Shown here in pieces: positions 7,462-12,955 of a DNA stretch of 12,955 nt. The notes beneath the pieces were generated by a model, which was given only the letters and a program-made list of their open reading frames with translations, was not told the DNA's origin and made no database searches. The DNA comes from an uncultured Bacilli bacterium. Lineage in GTDB: Bacteria; Bacillota_I; Bacilli_A; RFN20; CAG-288. The DNA lies in the NCBI GenBank assembly GCA_934725685.1, contig CAKVBX010000042.1, forward strand, positions 1-12,955, read 5' to 3'. The translations under genes were made by a program, and so were the position numbers. Each line of letters opens with the position of its first letter. Within the stretch, counting starts at the first letter, position 1.

Positions 7462-8457
7462 TCAGTAATCCACCTCGCTGTACTTCTTGGAGAGAAGCTT
7501 TCTTGTCAGGAGGATGACCGGAGACCAGATGGCGGAGAAGATGAGTCCTTTGGCGGCTGCCTCGCAGAGATCCTTCGGGTTACGGTTGCTGACCGATTCC
7601 CAGATCTGCAGGGAGATGGTCCAGGTGTTTCCCTCTCCCTGGGTGAGGAAGAGCGGCTGGAGATAGAGGGTCAGAACATTGGTCATACCGAGGATGACGA
7701 GGGTGACGACCGTCGGCCAGATCATCGGGACGACGACGTGGAAGAATTCCTTGAAGTATCCGCAGTTGTCGATCTTGGCGGATTCGAGCAGTTCCTTGGG
7801 GATTCTTCCGATGGCACCGGAGAGCAGGATGATGTTGTAGCCGAGTCCTGCCCAGATACAATAAAGATAAACAATGATCTGGGACATCGGATAGGTTTTC
7901 GCTGCCGTCTCCGGAATGCCGAGTGCTTTGACTAAAGGATAGAGATAACCGATATTGGGTTGGTAGGACATCTTGAAGGCGAAGGTGAGAACGACGACCG
8001 GGATGATGTTCGGAAGGAAGAAGATGACACGGAAGACGTTGGCTAAGGGCATCTTCTTGGAAAGGAAGTAGGAGAAGAGCATGGAGAGCGGAAGGGAGAT
8101 GAAGATGGTGATGAAGGCAAAGCCTAAGGAGTTCAAGAGGATGACGGAGGCATTGTTGAGCCAGGAGACGCCGGTCGTATTGGCGACATCGTGGAAGGAG
8201 TCGTACCAGACTTTGGCGATGGTCTCGAATCCCACCCACTCGTATCCGCGGATGCTTCCCTTCTGGAAAGCTAATAGGATGGAACGGATGTTGACAAAAC
8301 TCCAGGTGAAGATGAACTGGGCGAGCGGATAGAGAAGCATGACGACGATGAAAATCGCATCCCTTGTTTTCTTGGATAGGTGTTTCTTCCCCTCCGTTTT
8401 TTCATTCTGGACCGAGAGTGTTCGTCCTTCACTCTCTTCCTGTACTATGGCTTTCAT
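7462..8457 (-). CDS. Carbohydrate ABC transporter permease (MalF/UgpA type), 331 aa
   Basis: First membrane subunit of the importer. Hydrophobic segments lie at about 34-56, 104-130, 141-163, 191-213, 247-269 and 302-318, giving six helices with a charged cytoplasmic N-terminus. The region RVIFFLPNIIPVVV (143-156) is characteristic of MalF/UgpA-type permeases. The EAA loop is LLESAKIDNCGYFKEFFHVV then VP (223-244). It keeps the E-A-D-G-P framework, with Ser in place of the first Ala and Asn-Cys before the Gly. The start is two bases after the GH16 stop, and its RBS (AAAGGAA) lies within the last GH16 codons, so the two are coupled. Confidence 0.95.
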   Translation of the reverse strand: MKAIVQEESEGRTLSVQNEKTEGKKHLSKKTRDAIFIVVMLLYPLAQFIFTWSFVNIRSILLAFQKGSIRGYEWVGFETIAKVWYDSFHDVANTTGVSWLNNASVILLNSLGFAFITIFISLPLSMLFSYFLSKKMPLANVFRVIFFLPNIIPVVVLTFAFKMSYQPNIGYLYPLVKALGIPETAAKTYPMSQIIVYLYCIWAGLGYNIILLSGAIGRIPKELLESAKIDNCGYFKEFFHVVVPMIWPTVVTLVILGMTNVLTLYLQPLFLTQGEGNTWTISLQIWESVSNRNPKDLCEAAAKGLIFSAIWSPVILLTRKLLSKKYSEVDY

Positions 8458-8459
8458 TC

Positions 8460-9950
8460 TTATTTTCCTTTCAGAACCAGATTATCGAGAAGAATCTTCG
8501 ATCCGGTCGAAGCGGCTCTCGCTTCGACGACGATCTTCTCGCAACCTTCCGGAGCGACGAGGCTTCCGGAATAGGTCTTGGCCTCCACGGAACTGATGGT
8601 GACCTTTTCCGTCTTGAGGACTTTGCTGTCATTGTCTCCGTAGAAAAGGAAACTGACCGTGCCGGAACTGTTGATGTCGGCACTCTTTGCCTGGAAGGAA
8701 TAATCGAAGGCGTAGTTGTCATAGACCGCCTCGATGCTCTGACGGAGGACGCCGCCATCCTTCACAAAGGCGCTGTAAGTATTGTTGAGCGTTCCCTTTT
8801 CGACATAGCAGACATCTTTGAGTGCCTGTTTTTCCGATATTTTCTTGGTGAATTCAAAACCTTTGTTCTGAAGCTGGGAAGCAAACTCGTTCTCGTTTTC
8901 CGAAAGCGTGGAGACAAACTCAAAGTCTCCGTTGGAGATGCGGTTTGCCACCGGCGTCTTGATCGGTTTCCGTTCATAGAAGGAATCCGGCATCGTGGAA
9001 AGAGAGCCGGAAGGAACAGCATCGAAGTCCGTGCAAGGCTGATTCAGAAACGGCGTGTACTGGATAGAATCGACAAACATATAGTCCTTTTCGAACTGGG
9101 CAACGCCCGTGAATCCGTTCGGGAACCAGACACCGACCCAGAGTCTTCCGGCAAGGGTGGGAACAAAGGTTGTGGAGACATTGCTGATCTTGCCGTCGAC
9201 AAAATAGACGACCATACCGGGATCGGTATACCAGTCGAAACCGAACGTATGCCATTTGCCGTCGTTATAGGCGATGGTATCGCCCATCGGATCGGCAACC
9301 TTGGCATCGATTTCGACGGAATCATTGGCTTTTTCCGTAATCCAATTGGTATATAAGGATTTCTTAAAGGTGATTTTACCGGATTTGGAGCCGCCGGGGA
9401 GCTCGACGTCGATTTCGGCGTTCTCGTTCTCCTCCCCTTCGACCGGACGGTTTCCGTAAGTCCAGAAGGCCGTGCAGCTTCCGATTCTCGGATGGACCTT
9501 CATCCTGATTTCGTAATGTCCCGGTTTCGCCGCGAAATTGGAAATCAGGGAAGCCCCGCACTTTCTTCCGTCCTTATAGGTTCCGAAACTCTCGATATCG
9601 TTTCTGGAATAATAGAGGCCGTTTCCGCCGAGGGCGAGCGTTCCGTCTTCGGTGATGGCGACATTCTCCGGAGAGACGCCGCCGTTATTGGCACCCCAAT
9701 AACCTTTGAGAACCGACCAATTGTTCTTGTCGAGCTTTTCGAAGCCGTCATAAAAGCCATTGACGATGTCTTCTTCGACACCATCAAGGAGATGATAGTC
9801 ATCCCCGACTTCGAAGCTGCCATTCAAGGAAGAATCCGGTTCCTCCGTCTTCTTATCATCGGTTGTGGTCATACTTCCTCCGTTACTGCAAGAGCAGAGC
9901 GCTGTGACAGCAAGAAGGAAGGACAGGAATCTTTTGTTTAATTGTTTCAT
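8460..9950 (-). CDS. GH16 beta-glucanase (lichenase-like) lipoprotein with C-terminal CBM-like domain, 496 aa
   Basis: Signal peptide MKQLNKRFLSFLLAVTALCS ends in lipobox LCSC (Cys21), so the enzyme is probably surface-anchored. Residues about 65-300 form the GH16 jelly roll. AEIDVELPG carries nucleophile Glu179, Asp181 and acid/base Glu183 in the ExDxE spacing of the lichenase type. WHTFGFDWYTDPGMVVYFVD (233-252) is the matching conserved strand pair. The family hydrolyses beta-1,3/1,4-glucans and related galactans; the exact substrate is not readable. Residues about 335-496 (NRISNGDFEF ... ILLDNLVLKG) look like a CBM4/9-type carbohydrate-binding jelly roll. The frame is open to 10046, but the signal peptide fixes the start at 9950. 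No Shine-Dalgarno precedes it; the promoter lies only about 10 bases upstream. First gene of the operon. Confidence 0.9.
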   Translation of the reverse strand: MKQLNKRFLSFLLAVTALCSCSNGGSMTTTDDKKTEEPDSSLNGSFEVGDDYHLLDGVEEDIVNGFYDGFEKLDKNNWSVLKGYWGANNGGVSPENVAITEDGTLALGGNGLYYSRNDIESFGTYKDGRKCGASLISNFAAKPGHYEIRMKVHPRIGSCTAFWTYGNRPVEGEENENAEIDVELPGGSKSGKITFKKSLYTNWITEKANDSVEIDAKVADPMGDTIAYNDGKWHTFGFDWYTDPGMVVYFVDGKISNVSTTFVPTLAGRLWVGVWFPNGFTGVAQFEKDYMFVDSIQYTPFLNQPCTDFDAVPSGSLSTMPDSFYERKPIKTPVANRISNGDFEFVSTLSENENEFASQLQNKGFEFTKKISEKQALKDVCYVEKGTLNNTYSAFVKDGGVLRQSIEAVYDNYAFDYSFQAKSADINSSGTVSFLFYGDNDSKVLKTEKVTISSVEAKTYSGSLVAPEGCEKIVVEARAASTGSKILLDNLVLKGK

Positions 9951-9960
9951 AGCGCTTACA
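9947..9960 (-). promoter_or_regulatory. cre-like operator overlapping the GH16 start codon
   Basis: TGTAAGCGCTATGA on the minus strand matches the catabolite responsive element consensus TGWAANCGNTNWCA at all but one position (G for C at position 13). It begins in the last base of the -10 box and covers the expected transcription start and the ATG. Bound CcpA or another LacI-family protein would block initiation there. The locus carries no LacI-family gene, which favours global CcpA control. Confidence 0.6.
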
Positions 9961-9988
9961 TTATAAAGCCGTGTTTTTATCCTTTCAA
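9960..9988 (-). promoter_or_regulatory. Sigma-A promoter of the GH16-ABC operon
   Basis: TTGAAA (9983-9988) and a perfect TATAAT (9960-9965) are separated by exactly 17 bases on the minus strand. The expected start of transcription is about 9952-9954, only 2-4 bases before the GH16 ATG. Confidence 0.75.
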
Positions 9989-10017
9989 GTCTTTTTTTAG
10001 AAAGTGAAAAAATAAAA

Positions 10018-10029
10018 TGACAAAAGTCA
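10018..10029. promoter_or_regulatory. Small inverted repeat TGAC-aaaa-GTCA in the divergent intergenic region
   Basis: A perfect 4-bp inverted repeat with a 4-base spacer lies between the two divergent promoters, upstream of both -35 boxes. It could be an operator half-site pair for the ROK regulator or another factor. It is short enough to occur by chance. Confidence 0.2.
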
Positions 10030-10078
10030 CAAAAAGCCATATCCAAGGAGATTTTAGCTAGTTTATAAAGGAAAAAAG

Positions 10079-10107
10079 TTGCAACACACCCCCGCCTGAA
10101 TTACAAT
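10079..10107 (+). promoter_or_regulatory. Sigma-A promoter of the substrate-binding protein gene
   Basis: TTGCAA (10079-10084) and TACAAT (10102-10107) are spaced by 17 bases. Transcription would start near 10114, giving a leader of about 38 bases. The leader contains the ribosome binding site AAGGAGG (10141-10147) and a small inverted repeat TTTCA-n5-TGAAA (10125-10139). Confidence 0.7.
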
Positions 10108-10151
10108 ACTTCCGAAACAAATTATTTCACTAACTGAAAAAAGGAGGCAAT

Positions 10152-11561
10152 ATGTCCCGTATTAAACCGATTACAGCAAGTCTACTCTCCCTTCTCGTCT
10201 TAGCCGGATGCGGAAGTACTTCCGATAAAAGCGATCCGACAACCCTCAACGTCATCCTCTATGATGCCGGCTGGGGTCATGAGTGGTTCGATGATGTCAT
10301 TGCCAAATGGGAGGCCGATAACCCAGGTTATAAGGTCAACCTCACGGCCAAATATGATGTCAAGACACTGATCAACCGCCATATCACATCCAAGAACAAC
10401 ACCGACGACCTCTACATCAACACTGACAGCGGTTGGAGAAACTATGCCTATCAGGGCTACTTTGCACCACTGGATGACTTACTCAGTGAAGAGGTCGATG
10501 GTGTCACGGTCGAAAACAAAATCAACGACGAATTCCAGGATACCCTCAAGATGAACGTCGAAAAAGAAGAACACACCTACCGTCTCCCCTGGACGAGCGG
10601 CATCGGTGGCATCTACTACAACGCCAAGATGTTCCGTGACAACAACTGGAAAGTCCCGACCACGACCAAGGAACTCAGCGAGCTCGTCACCAATATCCTT
10701 GAGAATCCGGTCGAAGTCGCAGGCAGCGACACCGAAGCCGTGAAGCCTTTCGTCTTCACCGGCGACAACACCGACTATTTCGACTATGGTATCTTCAACT
10801 GGTGGCTGCAGAAAGCCGGCTATGACAAGGTCAAAGAGTTTTATCAGTATGCCAGCGCCGATAACTTCAACTATAAAACGGAAGGAAGCGCCTATGAATC
10901 CCTCTATCAGGTCGTGAAATACTGGAAGTCCCTTTTCACCGACAAGACCCTATCCTCCGGAGATACGGTTTCCACTTATGTCGGCGGCTCCCTCTCCTAT
11001 ACCAACCATCAGGCTCAGACCGATTTCTTCAACGGCAAGGCGGCCATGATGTTCAACGGAGACTGGCTCTATAACGAAACGCTTCAGTACGGAACCAACG
11101 AGAACTTTGAACTTCAACTGATGAAGATGCCGACCTTCGAAGGAGCCAAAGAAACCGATGTCTCCTATGTCATCGGAAGCGACCAGTATATCGCCATACC
11201 GGCTTCCAGCAAGAAACAGGATCTCGCCAAGTCCCTCATAAAAACCATGATCAGTGACTGGTCCTTATCCAACTTCACCAACAAATCCCATGGTTTCTTA
11301 GCCTATAAGAATGGAAACACTTCTGCCATCGACACCTCCGTCTCTTATGTCTCCTCCTATCTCAATGTCAGAAACAGCATCAAGAAAGCGACCACCGATG
11401 ATTCCAAGTCGGATGCCTTCTTAAACGGCTATGTATCCAATGCCTACGTCACCTCTTCCAACCGTCCTTTCGCAGGGCTTCTCCAGCAGTCCTCTCTGAC
11501 TGTTGAAGACTGCTTCGATACCATCTACAAATCCGCACAATCCGTCTATCAGAGAATGTAA
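10152..11561 (+). CDS. Extracellular sugar-binding lipoprotein of the ABC importer (SBP family 1), 469 aa
   Basis: Signal peptide with lipobox VLAGC (Cys20) shows a membrane-anchored, externally exposed protein. The mature part begins LNVILYDAGWGHEWFDDVIA (32-51), the usual first strand and helix of a periplasmic-binding fold. RLPWTSGIGGIYYNAKMF (144-161) is the typical hinge and crossover region. GKAAMMFNGDW (295-305) is the conserved GkaAM...gdW motif of family 1 sugar-binding proteins. Several aromatic pairs (FNWWLQ, Tyr/Trp clusters at 208-232) could stack on sugar rings. It should deliver oligosaccharides released by the GH16 enzyme to the two permeases encoded divergently. It has its own promoter, an AAGGAGG RBS four bases before the ATG, and a terminator, so it can be made in excess over the membrane parts. 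Confidence 0.93.
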   Translation: MSRIKPITASLLSLLVLAGCGSTSDKSDPTTLNVILYDAGWGHEWFDDVIAKWEADNPGYKVNLTAKYDVKTLINRHITSKNNTDDLYINTDSGWRNYAYQGYFAPLDDLLSEEVDGVTVENKINDEFQDTLKMNVEKEEHTYRLPWTSGIGGIYYNAKMFRDNNWKVPTTTKELSELVTNILENPVEVAGSDTEAVKPFVFTGDNTDYFDYGIFNWWLQKAGYDKVKEFYQYASADNFNYKTEGSAYESLYQVVKYWKSLFTDKTLSSGDTVSTYVGGSLSYTNHQAQTDFFNGKAAMMFNGDWLYNETLQYGTNENFELQLMKMPTFEGAKETDVSYVIGSDQYIAIPASSKKQDLAKSLIKTMISDWSLSNFTNKSHGFLAYKNGNTSAIDTSVSYVSSYLNVRNSIKKATTDDSKSDAFLNGYVSNAYVTSSNRPFAGLLQQSSLTVEDCFDTIYKSAQSVYQRM

Positions 11562-11566
11562 AAACC

Positions 11567-11606
11567 AATGGCTACCGCAGTATTCTGCGGTAGCTATTTC
11601 TATTCG
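11567..11606 (+). terminator. Intrinsic terminator of the substrate-binding protein gene
   Basis: A perfect 10-bp GC-rich stem (11571-11580 with 11585-11594, loop TATT) extends to 14 bp with A-T and G-U pairs. It is followed by a T-rich but broken run (ATTTCTATT), six bases after the stop codon. A weaker CGAAG...CTTCG hairpin followed by ATTTTGTTTTTT (11613-11646) could serve as a backup. Confidence 0.75.
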
Positions 11607-11779
11607 ATGACACGAAGTGTTTTTATAAAGTGCTTCGATTTTGTTTTTTAAGTCGAGCTTATATATCACGCAAAGCATTCCACTCATGAACCAAATCGTA
11701 TAGTAGACAACATAGATTATGACTATCCTGATTTCAAACAAAAAATTCGTCTCAAAATCATTTGAAGCCATTCCTCTTA
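11607..11779. other. AT-rich spacer without a supportable gene
   Basis: Together with the transposase remnant and the spacer after it, this stretch makes up about 860 bases without an intact gene. Apart from the possible backup terminator hairpin at 11613-11646, I see no RNA gene or strong promoter. A minus-strand frame with a hydrophobic stretch crosses it but runs into the terminator and the binding-protein gene. Confidence 0.4.
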
Positions 11780-12292
11780 ATGCCATCTTTTAAGCGACAA
11801 TCAGTTTATCGTAAACGTAAAAAAGTAGACGCATTGAAAAGCGAAGGAAAAAGTGAAGGCGTGTATTCACTAAACCCTAAGGGGTACTTACCATCCCGGG
11901 GGCATTGAGACGAAAACCTACATTTTCAACCGCTACAAAACCGCATTTTGAGATTGGCATTTACATTTCTCGCGGACTGCCGCAGCTGCCCCTATAAGAA
12001 ATACTGCAACCGCGGGCGCAAGGACTGGAGGGCAGCTTCGGAATCATGAAGCAGGACAAGGGTTACAGCAGGTTCCGGAGAAGAGGGTCTGGAAAGGACT
12101 GCCGTGGAGATGCAGCTGAACTGCCTCGGACTTAACCTTGCGAAATATCTGCGCTTCCTCTGTTTCGGGACGGTGCCGGAGGAGGAACGAAAAATGTCAC
12201 GGACATTAAAGAAGGGCGGTAGAAAGACTCCAAAGGCTCAGACGAACCAAAAGGCAAGGAAATACAGATACAAGAAAAACCTGGCACGGTAG
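11780..12292 (+). pseudogene. Degraded transposase C-terminal region (IS1182-like)
   Basis: Three segments in different frames reconstruct the end of one transposase. Segment 1 (frame of 11780, in-frame TGA at 11906-11908) reaches ADCRSCPYKKYCNRGRKDW, a CxxC...C cluster as seen late in IS1182-type transposases. Segment 2 (about 12030-12087) reads EGSFGIMKQDKGYSRFRRRG, the region with the last catalytic Glu and the following R-rich motif. Segment 3 (about 12088-12292) reads LERTAVEMQLNCLGLNLAKY and ends in a very basic tail. Between segments 1 and 2 roughly 30-40 residues appear deleted; between 2 and 3 one extra G shifts the frame. The N-terminal half and terminal repeats are not recognisable. 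The family name rests on motif memory, not on a search. Confidence 0.7.
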
Positions 12293-12427
12293 CCTTGCGA
12301 CATGAGAAAAGTTCAGCCGATCAGAATTCAGAGGCAGTCTTACTGCTGTTCCGATTTTTCAATGACTGCTTCATTTTCGTTCCTGCCATCACCGATAAAG
12401 CGGATAACGCAAGATCATTTCCGTCAA
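12293..12427. other. Short intergenic spacer with no recognised feature
   Basis: This stretch lies between the transposase remnant and the 3' end of the leftward lipoprotein-like gene. Plus-strand frames across it give no recognisable protein. A five-bp stem (GCAGT-ctt-ACTGC, about 12333-12345) is too small to call. Confidence 0.3.
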
Positions 12428-12884
12428 TCAGGCAATCTTTGTTTCATACACATGGATTCTTCCGTCAAAAAGAGCATGGCCGCAGATTTCTGTATATCCG
12501 ACGCCGACTTGTTTTCCGTCTTTTGCATCATAAAGGACTGCAAAAGAACTCATTTCATCGATATAACCTTTGGGGGCGCCGACTCGTTCGGCAACATCAT
12601 AAATATCCATACCGAACTTCAGCTGATAGAAATCATAGATAGAAGGAAGGCAGGTCCGATAACCTTTTATTTTCGTGATGACATCCGCATATAACGCTTC
12701 TGTGACAATATAATTTCTGTCTTCATATCGGAAAAAGATGACGGAATAACCGGAGGAAGAGTATTCCACATTTTCCCTTTCCAGAAAATCATATAGCTCC
12801 ATCGCGGAATCACCGTCTTCATAAGGAAGCGGTCGAAGAGAATGACAGGCTATGGAAAACAAGAAAGGCAGCAATAGAATGATG
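12428..12884 (-). pseudogene. Putative small lipoprotein missing its start codon
   Basis: The minus-strand frame reads VHIILLLPFLFSIACHSLRP and then a soluble domain of about 130 residues (ELYDFLERENVEYSSSGYSV, NYIVTEALYADVITKIKGY, ending IHVYETKIA). The hydrophobic run ending in SIAC looks like a lipoprotein signal and lipobox, but the basic head and ATG that should precede it are gone. The frame meets a TGA a few codons upstream, inside the insertion-sequence-like end that begins at 12885. A TTG at 12872-12874 could serve as a start but would leave a signal without positive charges and has no ribosome binding site. An in-frame Met (residue 25 counted from that TTG) would give a cytoplasmic protein. 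I do not recognise the soluble domain. Most likely a gene cut at its 5' end by an insertion. Confidence 0.5.
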
Positions 12885-12955
12885 TGTACCCTTTGTCAAG
12901 GACACATTGAAAAAAGTGTACATAACAATTGAGGATTACCTTCTTGGACTAGTCC
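12885..12955. mobile_element. Putative insertion sequence end running out of the window
   Basis: The sequence starts TGTACCCTTTGTCAAGGACA and reaches GTGTACA at 12916-12922. TG/CA tips and this kind of leader are typical of IS3-like element ends, and it begins exactly where the neighbouring gene loses its 5' end. The transposase and the other end would lie beyond 12955, so this cannot be confirmed here. Confidence 0.4.

Noticed and set aside
8364..9356. 330-aa plus-strand open frame opposite the GH16 gene
   Set aside because: It is antisense to a gene with clear catalytic motifs, has no RBS and no recognisable domain, and is explained by codon bias of the true gene.
9951..10046. Upstream extension of the GH16 protein by 32 residues
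   Set aside because: It would bury the lipoprotein signal peptide inside the protein and translate through the promoter.
11421..11786. 121-aa minus-strand frame with a hydrophobic segment after the binding protein
   Set aside because: It spans the terminator and the 3' end of the binding-protein gene, has only a weak RBS, and half of it is mirror frame. The AT-rich hydrophobic part alone is not enough.
11780..11908. Separate 42-aa basic protein starting at 11780
   Set aside because: It has no RBS, and its frame continues past the TGA into the CxxC region of the transposase relic, so it is better read as part of that pseudogene.
11906..11908. TGA read as tryptophan (Mollicutes code)
   Set aside because: TGA is the natural stop of the HTH regulator, both permeases, the ROK gene and others in this window, so the interruption is a real stop.
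12295..12694. Two overlapping plus-strand frames of 115 and 130 aa
   Set aside because: They mostly mirror the lipoprotein-like gene on the minus strand, and no domain or RBS supports them.
1..12955. CRISPR array, tRNA, rRNA or riboswitch
   Set aside because: I saw no regularly spaced repeats, no cloverleaf-like segments and no conserved riboswitch cores; the intergenic regions are short and promoter-like.

Overview
The window looks like a chromosomal segment of a low-to-mid GC Gram-positive bacterium (Bacillota, Bacilli or Erysipelotrichia-like, plausibly a gut commensal). The reasons are the strong AAGGAGG ribosome binding sites, lipoprotein signal peptides on secreted proteins, a cre-like operator and MsmK/MsmX-style sugar transporter genes. 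TGA is used as a stop throughout and Trp is TGG, so the genetic code is the standard bacterial one. The lineage is an inference; no rRNA or marker gene is present.

The core (about 600-11610) is a Gram-positive polysaccharide-utilisation locus with two divergent transcription units. Leftward from about 9950 runs a tightly packed six-gene operon: a GH16 beta-glucanase lipoprotein, two sugar ABC permeases, a 1031-aa GLUG-repeat lipoprotein, a ROK-family regulator and an MsmK/MalK-type ATPase, ending at a hairpin plus T-run near 602-637. Rightward from 10152 runs the substrate-binding lipoprotein with its own promoter and terminator. The model is that the GH16 enzyme cuts a beta-glucan-like polymer at the cell surface, the large lipoprotein may bind the polymer, the binding protein captures oligosaccharides, the two permeases and the ATPase import them, and the ROK protein senses sugar. 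The 200-bp divergent region holds two textbook sigma-A promoters. One cre-like site overlaps the GH16 -10 box and start codon, which makes this gene look leaderless and catabolite-controlled.

Left flank (1-600): the C-terminal end of a basic protein with a GRPKK tail, then, on the opposite strand, a small HTH regulator with palindromic operators. A 35-aa ORF is translationally coupled to it. Right flank (11600-12955): a decayed transposase remnant resembling IS1182-type enzymes (in-frame stop, deletion, frameshift). After it comes a small lipoprotein-like gene on the minus strand that has lost its start codon next to a TGTAC...GTACA sequence resembling an insertion-sequence end. The locus therefore sits between mobile-element debris.
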